Shown here: in pieces, positions 52,771 through 62,293 of the stretch
Numbering within the stretch: the stretch's first letter is position 1
Layout of the letters: every line of letters begins with the position of its first letter
DNA from: Gottfriedia acidiceleris
Lineage (GTDB): Bacteria; Bacillota; Bacilli; Bacillales; Bacillaceae_G
Reading direction: 5' to 3'
DNA length: 64,000 bases
NCBI RefSeq assembly: GCF_002128425.1
Contig: NZ_NESS01000002.1
Span: 124,001 to 188,000 of the forward strand
Notes under the pieces: model-generated
The model's database searches: none
Told to the model about the DNA's origin: nothing
Seen by the model: the letters and a program-made list of their open reading frames with translations, nothing else
Position numbers and translations under genes: made by a program

Positions 52771-53210
52771 GTAACTCATAAAGGGTTGTTGAGTAAGTAA
52801 AAAGGCAAGAAAACGAAATATAGTAACTCATGAAGGGCTCATGAGTAAGTAAAAAGGCAAAAAAAAGAAATATAGTAACTCATAAAGGGTTCATGAGTAA
52901 GTAAAAAGGCAAGAAGTTGAGATATCGTAACTCATAAAGCTTTCATGAGTAAGTAAAAAGGCAAAAAGATGAAATATAGTAACTCATAAAGGGTTCATGA
53001 GTAAGTAACAAGGCAAAAAGATCAGATATAGTAACTCATAGAGAGTTCATGAGTAAGTAACAAGGCAAGAAAACGAAATATTGTAACTCATAAAGGGTTT
53101 ATGAGTAAGTAAAAAGGCAAAAAGATGAAATATAGTAACTCATAAAGGGTTCATGAGTAATTTAAAAAGCAAAAAAATGAAATTAACTAACTCACAAAGA
53201 GTCCAAGAGA
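52771..53210. repeat. Eight 52-bp tandem repeats plus a degenerate ninth
   Basis: Units start at 52771, 52823, 52875, 52927, 52979, 53031, 53083 and 53135, each exactly 52 bases, beginning GTAACTCATAAAGGGTTCAT. A ninth, worn unit follows to about 53210. Each unit has the inverted pair ACTCAT / ATGAGT around nine bases, and ends in AAAAGGCAAAAAGATGAAAT or similar. As 52 is not a multiple of three and stops occur in all frames, it is not coding. No unique spacers separate the units. Confidence 0.95.
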
Positions 53211-53233
53211 TAGTTGCTTAATTTATTAAAAAA

Positions 53234-53255
53234 ATCTCAGTCTTAAGACCGAGAT
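53234..53255. promoter_or_regulatory. 22-bp palindrome upstream of the lia-like operon
   Basis: ATCTCAGTCTTAAGACCGAGAT is symmetric except for one A/C pair. No T tract follows, so it is not a terminator. It lies 124 bases before the liaF-like start, where a LiaR-type operator for autoregulation would be expected. Confidence 0.45.
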
Positions 53256-53378
53256 AAGACAATACTTAAGTTTGTATCAAAACGAACTAAAAATAGATAA
53301 ACTACATAGTAGAATAGTTAATAACAAAAGCTTTCAATTGCTATTAACAAGCTAGTTTAGTGAATAGAGGAGAGCTAT

Positions 53379-54116
53379 ATGAAGCGATTTAGACGATTGT
53401 CTAGCAATGAATTAACTGGATTATTATTCATAATTGCAGGCATAGGATTATTATTTGATCTATTTTTAAATCCTTTTGCAATAATCGCAGCTGGAGTAGG
53501 TATTTATTTATTTCAATATGGTGCAAAAAAACGTAAAGTTTACCCATCTACATCTGCGAATATCGCGTTTTTTGGAGGAATTATTTTATTCATTAGTAAC
53601 GTATTTCAATTGAAATCAATCTTAGGAGTATTATCTTTTATTGTGATTTATGTTGGATATTTGATATTCGTTAATTCTAAATTTAATGCAAAAGTCATTA
53701 TACCAAACATAGTTGAAACAACGAATACAGGTGTCTTTGAAACAAATTCTCTTATTTCAAATCGATTTTTTACAAATATCCATCTAAAGAATGATTCATT
53801 TGAGTTAGAAGATGTCGATTATTATTTTGGAATTGGAGATGTCATAATCGATCTTTCAGAGTCATTTATTCCTGAGGGAGAGACTGTGTTGGTATTAAAT
53901 GGAATCATCGGTAATATTACTTTGTATGTGCCGTATGATTTAGAAGTCTCAATCCAGCATTCAACTTTATTTGGCAAAATTAATATCCTTAAAAATAAAT
54001 TAAACGGGTTTAATAAAAATTGTAAGTTCACTTCTAATGATTATAAAGAAGCTTCAAGAAAGTTAAAAATTGTTACTTCTTTAGCAATCGGAAATATAGA
54101 GGTGACAAATAAATGA
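53379..54116 (+). CDS. liaF: LiaF-like membrane regulator
   Basis: 245 residues. Four hydrophobic segments (about 13-30, 32-46, 61-75 and 80-97) precede a soluble domain of the LiaF/DUF2154 'cell-wall-active antibiotic response' type (YYFGIGDVIIDLSE, then GETVLVLNGIIGNITLYVPYDLEV). LiaF inhibits the LiaS kinase in the absence of cell-envelope stress. The stop overlaps the kinase start (ATGA). AGGAGAGC precedes the ATG. It is first in a liaFSR-like operon; the liaIH effector genes are not seen in the window. Confidence 0.9.
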   Translation: MKRFRRLSSNELTGLLFIIAGIGLLFDLFLNPFAIIAAGVGIYLFQYGAKKRKVYPSTSANIAFFGGIILFISNVFQLKSILGVLSFIVIYVGYLIFVNSKFNAKVIIPNIVETTNTGVFETNSLISNRFFTNIHLKNDSFELEDVDYYFGIGDVIIDLSESFIPEGETVLVLNGIIGNITLYVPYDLEVSIQHSTLFGKINILKNKLNGFNKNCKFTSNDYKEASRKLKIVTSLAIGNIEVTNK

Positions 54117-55129
54117 AAATCGACAAAGGTATCTTTTTATCAATTTGTCTTGCTGCATTTACATCAAGTATTTTAATCTGTGGAGTTGTTTATTATTTCA
54201 TAGATCATACTTTCCTTGATAAAATGTTTCTGTATAAAATTGGGAATTTTCCTTTACTGTTAATACTATTTGTAGCAATCATAATCATATCAATTGTTTA
54301 TAGTACTGCTGTTTTGAGCACGATTCGTCATAATGAAAAAGCTTTATTGGATGGCATCGTAAAGGCAGAAAATGGAATTTATCATAAAGAATCAGATCAT
54401 TCAATTCGATCAATTGATAACGAAATCGAATTACAACTTCAAAAAATATCGAAACAAATAGAAGATTCCAGGAAGACCGTTCAAAAACTTGTAGATGAAA
54501 AGAAATTAATTGAATCACAGACAATTGAAGATGTCGTAACGAAAGAGCGACATAGATTAGCAAGGGAACTACATGACTCAGTTAGCCAACAATTATTTGC
54601 AATTTCGATGATGATTTCTGCGATTAATGAACTTGGTGAAACTACGTTTAAAGAACAATTACAATATATTGAAAAAATGGCGATTAATGCCCAATCAGAA
54701 ATGCGTGCACTTTTACTACATTTAAGACCAGTTCAGTTAGAAGGAAAAAGCTTAAAAGAAGGTGTAGAAAAGCTTCTAACTGAACTAACAAATCGTCAGG
54801 CTCTTCAATTAAAATGGAAAATCGACGATATCTCACTGTCAAAAGGTGTAGAGGATCATTTATTTAGGATTATTCAAGAAGCATTATCAAATACTTTAAG
54901 GCATGCAAATGCAAAAACTTTTGAAATAAGAATTAGAAAAATTGAAGATTTTGTATTAGTTCGAATGATTGATGATGGAATTGGATTTGATGTCGAGAAC
55001 CGAAAAACTGGTTCGTATGGATTGCAATCAATAAGTGAACGTTCTTCTGAAATTGGTGGAACGGCAAAAATAGTAAGTATACCAAAAAGAGGAACCCAGA
55101 TTGAAGTAAAAGTTCCGGTAATTGAATAG
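54113..55129 (+). CDS. liaS: LiaS-like sensor histidine kinase
   Basis: A 338-residue kinase of the HisKA_3/NarL-partner group. Two N-terminal helices (about 7-30, 43-65) with a very short outer loop make it an intramembrane-sensing kinase. A coiled linker follows, then the phospho-acceptor region [19 protein letters not shown] with His154, and a HATPase_c domain ([30 protein letters not shown]). It would sense lipid II-cycle inhibition and phosphorylate the next gene product. Confidence 0.94.
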   Translation: MKIDKGIFLSICLAAFTSSILICGVVYYFIDHTFLDKMFLYKIGNFPLLLILFVAIIIISIVYSTAVLSTIRHNEKALLDGIVKAENGIYHKESDHSIRSIDNEIELQLQKISKQIEDSRKTVQKLVDEKKLIESQTIEDVVTKERHRLARELHDSVSQQLFAISMMISAINELGETTFKEQLQYIEKMAINAQSEMRALLLHLRPVQLEGKSLKEGVEKLLTELTNRQALQLKWKIDDISLSKGVEDHLFRIIQEALSNTLRHANAKTFEIRIRKIEDFVLVRMIDDGIGFDVENRKTGSYGLQSISERSSEIGGTAKIVSIPKRGTQIEVKVPVIE

Positions 55130-55140
55130 AGGTGCGAAAC

Positions 55141-55779
55141 TTGATTAAAGTCGTGTTAGTTGATGATCATGAGATGGTAAGAATGGGTGTTTCTACATAT
55201 TTAAGTACTCAATCTGATATTGAAGTGGTTGCTCAAGCAAGTAATGGAAAAGAAGGCGTAGAACTTGTATTAGAAAAACGTCCTGATATTGTTTTAATGG
55301 ACTTAGTTATGGAAGTTATGGATGGAATTGAAGCGACGAAACAAATTATTTCAAAATGGCCAGAAGCAAAAATCATTATTGTAACAAGCTTTATTGATGA
55401 TGAAAATGTTTATCCAGCAATTGATGCAGGTGCAATTAGTTATATGCTAAAAACTTCTAGAGCTAGTGATATCGCAAATGCAATACGAACCACACATAAA
55501 GGTGGCTCAGTGTTAGAACCAGTTGTAACCGGTAAAATGATGAATAGAATGAGAAAATCTACTCAACGAGAATTACATGATGATTTAACAGCCAGAGAAC
55601 AAGAAGTGCTGCACTTAATGACTGAAGGTAAATCAAATCAAGAAATCGCAGATACATTGTTTGTTTCATTAAAAACGGTAAAAACGCATGTAAGTAATAT
55701 TTTAACGAAATTAGAAGTAGTCGATCGAACTCAGGCCGTGATTTATGCTTTTAGACATGGGATTGTAGAGCAGAAATAA
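55141..55779 (+). CDS. liaR: LiaR-like NarL-type response regulator
   Basis: 212 residues from TTG 55141 (AGAGGTG six bases before; the GTG at 55132 overlaps it). The receiver domain has Asp8/Asp9 and the phospho-acceptor Asp54 in VLMDLVME, and the C-terminal LuxR helix-turn-helix is [36 protein letters not shown]. The usual VMPGMDG is VMEVMDG here. It is transcribed with the kinase (11-base gap) and is expected to activate envelope-stress genes and its own operon. Confidence 0.94.
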   Translation: MIKVVLVDDHEMVRMGVSTYLSTQSDIEVVAQASNGKEGVELVLEKRPDIVLMDLVMEVMDGIEATKQIISKWPEAKIIIVTSFIDDENVYPAIDAGAISYMLKTSRASDIANAIRTTHKGGSVLEPVVTGKMMNRMRKSTQRELHDDLTAREQEVLHLMTEGKSNQEIADTLFVSLKTVKTHVSNILTKLEVVDRTQAVIYAFRHGIVEQK

Positions 55780-55789
55780 ATTTATGTTC

Positions 55790-55822
55790 AAAAAGAAGTC
55801 AAAAATGGCTTCTTTTTTTTCT
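55790..55822 (+). terminator. Terminator of the lia-like operon
   Basis: AAAGAAGTC and GGCTTCTTT pair around AAAAAT, followed by a T run. Confidence 0.8.
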
Positions 55823-55915
55823 ATTTCCTAAGATTTATAGCAATTCTTTAGATAAATAATTAATTAATGGTAAGATAGATATATTCGTTTTATTTATTTT
55901 GGAAGGAGCAGTTCA

Positions 55916-58900
55916 TTGAAGAGTAAATTAAATCATAAAATCATAAAAGAACGCTGCGGTACAGTCTCCTTCAAAAGGGGGGACTCTTTTTATCGCGCAA
56001 ATAAAGTAAAGATTGAAAAATATAATGATGATGCTTGTACAGCAACAGTTATAGGAAATGAAGATTTTACCGTTAATGTCATAAACCAAGAAAATGGTGA
56101 TTTTTATTGTAAGTGCACTTGTCCAAAACTATCATCAATCAAAACGGATTGCCAACATATAGCTGCAGTTTTAATTTCGATTTTTGAACGTCAGAAAATA
56201 GAAGAAAAACCTACAGAAATAGATGTTTTTATAGAAAACTCCGAATTGAATAGGTCAAATGGTATTTTAGAGCTTTTTCATGAAAAAACGTTCAGTAAAA
56301 GTGGACAATTAAGACATTTTGACAATCGGCAAATAATTGATTTCGAGTTTATTTGTGAAGTAAATGAAATGAATGAAGGATATAAAATCCTTGGAATTGC
56401 AATGAAATTTGGAAAAAAGAAAGTAGAAAATCTACGCAAGTTTTTAAGGGATGTTAAAGAGGGGAAACCAAGTGAAATTTCATCTGATCTTATTTTTGAC
56501 CCTATTTTGCATTGCGTTCGAAATGAAGTTAATCGTATTTGGGAGCTTTTAATTAAGTTATTAGATGATGAAAAAATGTTTAATGATCCTCTAACAAAGA
56601 AAAATGAATACATGTTCATTTCTCCAACAATTTGGAGCCAATTAATTAATTTATTAACCGTTACAGAAAACGTCAATATAATTGAAAACGGAGTTACATT
56701 TAATGGAATTTCATTTACCGAAGATAAATTACCATTGGAATTTGAAATTGAGCATTTAAATGGTCAATACTTTTTGACTGCAAAAGGAATTGAACAATTA
56801 ACGATATTAGAAGCTTATTCAACTGTCTTATATCATGGAAGAATTTTTAATCTTAAAACTGAGGAATTTAATCGTCTTGTTGAATTAAAGCAAATTTTTA
56901 AAAACTCAGCACATGAAAAAATAACGATTCCAACAGACCAAATCCATCTTTATGTTGAGAAAGTAATTCCAGGACTTATAAAACTTGGTAAGTTACAAAT
57001 ACCTTCATCACTATCAAAACAATATTCAGATACCCCGTTAAGAGCAAAGCTATATTTAGATCGTATAAAAAATAAATTACTTGCAGGGCTTGAATTTCAT
57101 TATGATCGCATTGTGATTAATCCGTTAAATAAAAGAGAAATACAACTTAGTAAAACATTAATTAGAGATGAAGAACAAGAATTAGAAATATTACAATTAA
57201 TGGAAGATAGCTCGTTTTCAAAAACAGAAGGCGGCTATTTCTTACAAAATGAAGAACTTGAATACGAGTTTTTAAGAAATAGATTACCGAAACTTGAAAA
57301 ACTCACTGAAATTTATGCAACTACCGCAGTTCGGAATCGAATTTTTAAAGAAAATAAGAAACCTCAAATACGTGTTAATTTAAAAAGAGAACGAACGAAT
57401 TGGTTGGAATTTAAATTTGAATTAGACATTCCTGAACAACAAATAAAAGAAGTATTATTAGCACTAAAAGAGAAACGGAAATATTATCGGTTAAATGATG
57501 GTACGTTGTACTCGCTTGAAACGAGAGAATTACAAGAAATCAGGCGATTTTTAAATGCAGTACCTGAGCAAGAATTTGATTATGAAAGTGTATTAAACTT
57601 ACCGATAAAAAATAGTCTATATTTATTAGATTCTGGGGAAGAAACTAGTTTATTTAAAATTGAAGAACGTTTGAATCATTTTTATAAGAGTTTAATAAAC
57701 CCAAATGAAGAAGTTGAAAAAGTACCTAAAACATTGAAAAATCTGTTAAAGGACTACCAAATATTTGGGTATAAATGGATGAAAAACTTAGCTAAATTCG
57801 GATTTGGAGGGATCTTGGCGGATGATATGGGGTTAGGTAAAACAATTCAAAGTCTTACTTATATTCAATCCGTTTTAAACGAAATCCGTTCATATAATGC
57901 ACCAGTCTTAATTGTTTGTCCTACTGCATTAACTTATAACTGGTTAAGCGAAGTATTCAAATTTACACCTGAAATTCAAGCGCTTGTCATTGATGGTAAT
58001 AAAAATGAGAGGTTGAAAATACAAAAAGAACTAGACAATATTGATGTATTGATTACCTCTTATTCATTGTTAAGAAATGACATAAAGTGGTACGAAAAGC
58101 AAAAGTTTCATACTGTATTTTTTGATGAGGCTCAGAATTTTAAAAATCCTTTTACTCAAACAGCTAAAGTCGCAAAAAGGATAAATGCTGATCAACGGTT
58201 TGCATTAACAGGTACGCCAATTGAAAATTCACTTGAAGAACTTTGGGCAATTTATCATGTGGTTTTTCCTGAATTATTTGGAGGATTAAAAGAATTTAGC
58301 AATTTGACTAGGAAAACAATTTCTAAAAGAGTTCGACCTTTCTTATTAAGAAGATTAAAAGAAGATGTTCTTAAAGAACTCCCAGAAAAAATCGAATCGA
58401 AGGAATCCGTCGAATTACTACCAGAACAAAAAAAGTTATATGCTGCCTATTTAGCAAAACTATGTCACGATACATTAAAGCATTTAGCAGTTGATAAATT
58501 TACATTAGGCAAAAATCACATAAAAATTTTAGCCGGTTTAACGCGTTTAAGACAAATTTGTTGCCATCCTGCTTTGTTTATAGATGGTTACGAAGGTAGT
58601 TCTGCTAAGTTTGAACAATTATTTCAAATAATTGAAGCTTCAAAAATAGCCGGTAGGAGAGTATTGATTTTCTCTCAATTTACGAAAATGTTAGATTTAA
58701 TTGGTAAAGAACTATCGATAATGGGAGAGCAATTTTTCTATCTAGATGGACAAACTCCTTCAGAAGAACGTCTATCTATATGCAATCGATTTAATTCTGG
58801 TGAACATAATTTCTTTTTAATTTCATTAAAGGCTGGGGGAGTTGGTCTTAATTTAACAGGAGCTGATACAGTTATTCTTTATGATAATTGGTGGAATCCT

Positions 58901-59113
58901 GCAGTTGAAAACCAGGCAACAGACCGAGCATATCGTTTCGGTCAAATGAATGATGTTCAAGTGATCAAGCTGATTGCTAAAGGAACGATTGAAGAAAAAA
59001 TGAATGAACTACAAGAGAAGAAAAAACAATTAATAGAAGAAATCATTGAAACGAATGAAAAACCTTCATTTAATTTAACAGAAGAAGATATTCGTGAATT
59101 ATTAATGTTTTAA
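55916..59113 (+). CDS. SWIM-zinc-finger SNF2-family DNA-dependent ATPase (YwqA-like)
   Basis: 1065 residues. An N-terminal SWIM zinc finger has Cys-x-Cys (CKCTCPKLS, from about residue 64) and Cys-x-His (DCQH). A long middle region follows, then the SNF2 ATPase: motif I DDMGLGKTIQSL near 635, motif II FFDEAQNFKNP, motif III LTGTPIENSLEELW, and the C-terminal helicase motifs GGVGLNLTGAD and QATDRAYRFGQ. It is a cytoplasmic double-stranded DNA translocase; the role of bacterial members is poorly known. The TTG start has GGAAGGAGC upstream. It is close to YwqA of B. subtilis. Confidence 0.95.
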   Translation: MKSKLNHKIIKERCGTVSFKRGDSFYRANKVKIEKYNDDACTATVIGNEDFTVNVINQENGDFYCKCTCPKLSSIKTDCQHIAAVLISIFERQKIEEKPTEIDVFIENSELNRSNGILELFHEKTFSKSGQLRHFDNRQIIDFEFICEVNEMNEGYKILGIAMKFGKKKVENLRKFLRDVKEGKPSEISSDLIFDPILHCVRNEVNRIWELLIKLLDDEKMFNDPLTKKNEYMFISPTIWSQLINLLTVTENVNIIENGVTFNGISFTEDKLPLEFEIEHLNGQYFLTAKGIEQLTILEAYSTVLYHGRIFNLKTEEFNRLVELKQIFKNSAHEKITIPTDQIHLYVEKVIPGLIKLGKLQIPSSLSKQYSDTPLRAKLYLDRIKNKLLAGLEFHYDRIVINPLNKREIQLSKTLIRDEEQELEILQLMEDSSFSKTEGGYFLQNEELEYEFLRNRLPKLEKLTEIYATTAVRNRIFKENKKPQIRVNLKRERTNWLEFKFELDIPEQQIKEVLLALKEKRKYYRLNDGTLYSLETRELQEIRRFLNAVPEQEFDYESVLNLPIKNSLYLLDSGEETSLFKIEERLNHFYKSLINPNEEVEKVPKTLKNLLKDYQIFGYKWMKNLAKFGFGGILADDMGLGKTIQSLTYIQSVLNEIRSYNAPVLIVCPTALTYNWLSEVFKFTPEIQALVIDGNKNERLKIQKELDNIDVLITSYSLLRNDIKWYEKQKFHTVFFDEAQNFKNPFTQTAKVAKRINADQRFALTGTPIENSLEELWAIYHVVFPELFGGLKEFSNLTRKTISKRVRPFLLRRLKEDVLKELPEKIESKESVELLPEQKKLYAAYLAKLCHDTLKHLAVDKFTLGKNHIKILAGLTRLRQICCHPALFIDGYEGSSAKFEQLFQIIEASKIAGRRVLIFSQFTKMLDLIGKELSIMGEQFFYLDGQTPSEERLSICNRFNSGEHNFFLISLKAGGVGLNLTGADTVILYDNWWNPAVENQATDRAYRFGQMNDVQVIKLIAKGTIEEKMNELQEKKKQLIEEIIETNEKPSFNLTEEDIRELLMF

Positions 59114-59116
59114 CAT

Positions 59117-59139
59117 AAAAGCCGCTCACCTGAGTGGCT
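59117..59139 (+). terminator. Hairpin after the SNF2 gene
   Basis: AAAGCCGCTCA and TGAGTGGCTT pair with one bulge around a short loop; only a weak T tract follows. Confidence 0.5.
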
Positions 59140-59282
59140 TCTTCCCCTCCCCTCGAAAAGCTCTTAGCTTAATATTATTTCATTCTTAAATGTTTAAAAG
59201 CGAGTATATTAGTAAAGAAGCTAATAATTTAATAATTTTATAGATAGAAAATGAAATTATTTCTATGAGAGGGAGAGTTAAC

Positions 59283-60647
59283 ATGAGCAATAATCGAAAA
59301 TTTGTTAATGTCTCGGCAGGGGTTCCAGGACCAAAGGGGAAAGAACTTATTGAATTACGTAGTCAGTTTGTTCCAAATGGAGTTGGAAATAATACACCTG
59401 TTTTTGTAGAAAAAGCAAATGGTACGATCGTTGAGGATGTTGATGGAAATAAATTTTTAGATTTTGCTGGAGCGATTGGTACATTAAATGTAGGACATAC
59501 ACCAAAGAATGTTGTACAAGCGATTAAAGATCAATCAGAGCGGTTAATCCACTCTTGTTTTCATGTAGGAATGTATAAGTCTTATATTGATTTAGCTAAA
59601 AAATTAACTGAAATAACGCCTGGGGATTTTTCCAAAAAAACAATTCTATTAAATAGCGGTGCTGAAGCCGTTGAAAATGCTGTTAAAATTGCGAGGAAGT
59701 ACACTGGTCGTTCAGGAATTGTTTCGTTTACTCGAGGATTTCACGGGCGAACTTTATTAGGGATGTCTTTAACAAGTAAAGTGAAACCTTATAAATATAA
59801 AATGGGACCATATGCTCCTGCTACATATAAAGCTAAATTCCCTTATTTATCAAATCGACCAAAAGAGTTATCAGAGGAAGAGTATATTAATTTTTGTATT
59901 TCTCAATTTAAGGATTTTCTTTTAACAGATGTGTCACCTGAAGAAGTGGCTGCGGTTATTATGGAGCCTGTCCAAGGAGAAGGGGGATTCATCGTTCCTC
60001 CAAAGAAATTTGTAAAAGAAGTATATAATATTTGTAAGTCACATGGAATTCTGTTTATTGCGGATGAAATTCAAACTGGATTTGGTCGAACGGGTGAATT
60101 ATTTGCTTCAACGATTTTTGAAATTGAACCAGATTTAATTACAATGTCAAAATCAATCGCAGCGGGTGTACCAATTAGTGCGGTGACCGGTCGTACTGAA
60201 ATAATGGATGCTGCATCACCTGGCGAACTAGGCGGAACTTATGGTGGAAGTCCTTTAGGCTGTGTAGCAGCACTCGAGGTGATTGAAAACATTCAAAGTG
60301 AAAAATTATGGATTCGAGCTAGATCAATTGGAGAAAAAATTAAATCATTCTTTGACGAATTGAAAAATGATTTTCCAATTTTTAATGATATTAGAGGACT
60401 AGGCGCAATGATAGGGATCGAATTTATTGATCCTACTTCTAATCAACCAGCAAAAGAGTTTGTAGCAGCATTAACAAAGAAATGTTGTGAAAATGGAGTC
60501 ATTATTCTTAGTGCAGGTGTTCATAGTAATGTGCTTCGTTTTTTAACGCCCTTAATTATTTCTGACGAGGAATTAGATGAAGGTCTGGATATTATAAAAC
60601 AATCAATACATCAAGTTGCAAGTCAGCTTGTAACAGAGGTGAATTAA
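59283..60647 (+). CDS. gabT: Class III aminotransferase (4-aminobutyrate transaminase-like)
   Basis: 454 residues from ATG 59283 (GAGGGAGAG before it). A PLP fold I enzyme: LNSGAEAVENAVKIARKYTGR near 121-141, FTRGFHGRTLLGMSL, ADEIQTGFGRTGELFA near 260-275, and the Schiff-base Lys290 in TMSKSIAAGVPI. It transfers an amino group from GABA or a similar omega-amino acid to 2-oxoglutarate. One base separates its stop from the aldehyde dehydrogenase start, as in gabTD operons. Confidence 0.92.
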   Translation: MSNNRKFVNVSAGVPGPKGKELIELRSQFVPNGVGNNTPVFVEKANGTIVEDVDGNKFLDFAGAIGTLNVGHTPKNVVQAIKDQSERLIHSCFHVGMYKSYIDLAKKLTEITPGDFSKKTILLNSGAEAVENAVKIARKYTGRSGIVSFTRGFHGRTLLGMSLTSKVKPYKYKMGPYAPATYKAKFPYLSNRPKELSEEEYINFCISQFKDFLLTDVSPEEVAAVIMEPVQGEGGFIVPPKKFVKEVYNICKSHGILFIADEIQTGFGRTGELFASTIFEIEPDLITMSKSIAAGVPISAVTGRTEIMDAASPGELGGTYGGSPLGCVAALEVIENIQSEKLWIRARSIGEKIKSFFDELKNDFPIFNDIRGLGAMIGIEFIDPTSNQPAKEFVAALTKKCCENGVIILSAGVHSNVLRFLTPLIISDEELDEGLDIIKQSIHQVASQLVTEVN

Positions 60648-60648
60648 A

Positions 60649-62073
60649 ATGAAAAAACAATTTTATATAGATGGAAACTGGGTTGAAGGGATAAAACATG
60701 AAAATCTTCTTGCCCCTCATTCTGGTGAAATTTTAGCCGAAATACCAATTGCAACAAAAGAGAATTTGGAAGAAGCGATTAGAGCTGCTAATAACGCAAG
60801 TGCTCAAATGGAAAAGCTCAGCTCATACGAGAGAAGTATCATTTTAGAGCAATTAGTTGAACAGTTTAAAGAAAATCGTTCAAAACTTGCTGAGATTTTA
60901 GCATTAGAAGCGTCCAAACCATTAAAGGCTGCTTTAGGTGAAATTGATCGAACGATTGCAACTTATAAAATAGCGGCCGAAGAAGCAAAAAGAATATACG
61001 GAGAAACAATCCCTCTTGATGCAGTAGCAGGTGGCGAAGGTCGATTCACTTATACTGTTAGAGAGCCAGTAGGTGTAATAGGTGCAATTACACCGTTTAA
61101 TTTCCCGTTTAATTTAGTAGCACATAAAGTAGGTCCAGCAATCGCTGCAGGAAATACGATCGTTTTAAAACCTGCAAGTCAGACGCCACTGTGTGCGATT
61201 GCATTAGCTGAAATGATTGATAAGACAGATTTACCTAAAGGTGCGTTTAATTTAATTACTGGAAAGGGCTCCGAAATTGGCGATGCTTTAGTAAAACATC
61301 CTGAAGTAAAAGCAATTACATTTACCGGCAGTCCTGAAGTAGGCATCTCATTAAAAAGTAAAGCAGGATTAAAAAAGGTAACTTTAGAACTAGGTTCAAA
61401 CTCTGCATTGATCATCGATGAAGGAGTCAAGCTAACTGATGAATTAATTAATCGTTGTGTATGGGGAGCCTTTATTTATAACGGCCAAGTATGTATTTCA
61501 TTACAGAGAATTTTTGTTCATCATACGCTTTATAATGAATTCCTAGTGAAGATGAAAAATGCTACCGAATTATTAAAGATAAGTTCTCCATTAGATATTC
61601 AAACAGATATTAGTGCACTTATTTCTAAAAAAGATGTTAATAGAATAGATGAATGGGTTAAGCAATCAATAAAAGATGGAGCCGATCTAGTAACTGGTGG
61701 CGATAAAATAGATGAACGTCTTTATAAACCAACTATTTTAACAAACGTAAAGAATAGTAGCAATGTATCTTGTAAGGAAATTTTTGGTCCTGTTGTAGTC
61801 ATCAATTCATATGAACAGTTTGATGAAGCAATAAATGAAGTAAACAACAGTCGATTCGGATTACAAGCTGGTGTATACACAGACAACTTACAAAGAGCAT
61901 TATATGCTACTAAAAAATTACATGTAGGTGGCGTGCTAGTAAACGATGTTCCTACATTTAGAGTTGATTTAATGCCTTATGGTGGAGTAAAAGAAAGCGG
62001 CTATGGAAGAGAAGGCATAAAGTATGCAATACTAGAGATGACTGAATTGAAATTAGTTTCTATTAAACTTTAA
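60649..62073 (+). CDS. NAD(P)-dependent aldehyde dehydrogenase (succinate-semialdehyde-type)
   Basis: A 474-residue ALDH. The Rossmann and catalytic features are present: TPFNFPFNLVAHKVGPA near 146-163, TFTGSPEVG near 225, general base Glu247 in LELGSN, and nucleophile Cys282 in NGQVCISLQR. The usual F-x-x-x-G-Q-x-C context differs slightly. As the partner of the transaminase it should oxidise the resulting semialdehyde, for GABA succinate semialdehyde, to the acid. Sequence also resembles phosphonoacetaldehyde and sulfoacetaldehyde types, so the substrate is not certain. Confidence 0.92.
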   Translation: MKKQFYIDGNWVEGIKHENLLAPHSGEILAEIPIATKENLEEAIRAANNASAQMEKLSSYERSIILEQLVEQFKENRSKLAEILALEASKPLKAALGEIDRTIATYKIAAEEAKRIYGETIPLDAVAGGEGRFTYTVREPVGVIGAITPFNFPFNLVAHKVGPAIAAGNTIVLKPASQTPLCAIALAEMIDKTDLPKGAFNLITGKGSEIGDALVKHPEVKAITFTGSPEVGISLKSKAGLKKVTLELGSNSALIIDEGVKLTDELINRCVWGAFIYNGQVCISLQRIFVHHTLYNEFLVKMKNATELLKISSPLDIQTDISALISKKDVNRIDEWVKQSIKDGADLVTGGDKIDERLYKPTILTNVKNSSNVSCKEIFGPVVVINSYEQFDEAINEVNNSRFGLQAGVYTDNLQRALYATKKLHVGGVLVNDVPTFRVDLMPYGGVKESGYGREGIKYAILEMTELKLVSIKL

Positions 62074-62084
62074 TTTTTTTGCAA

Positions 62085-62121
62085 GGACTTATCATGTTTA
62101 AAGACGATAAGTCTTTTTTTA
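62085..62121 (+). terminator. Terminator of the transaminase operon
   Basis: GACTTATC and GATAAGTC pair perfectly, with a loop of about 14 bases, followed by seven Ts. Confidence 0.85.
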
Positions 62122-62293
62122 TGGATAAGAAGGTATTTTGGAAGGTGTACCTTGATCAACCTATTGGTAGATTAGTTGAAATTTAAAAAATCAATGTCTC
62201 TTGTAATTGTATGGATTTTTCACATCTGAAATATGTTATGATGAGAATGTACGTTCGTTTTTAATGGTATATACATATTAGGGGAGGTAACTT

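Noticed and set aside
52771-53210. CRISPR array
   Set aside because: The units abut each other with no unique spacers, the 52-base period is wholly repeat, and no cas gene is in the window.
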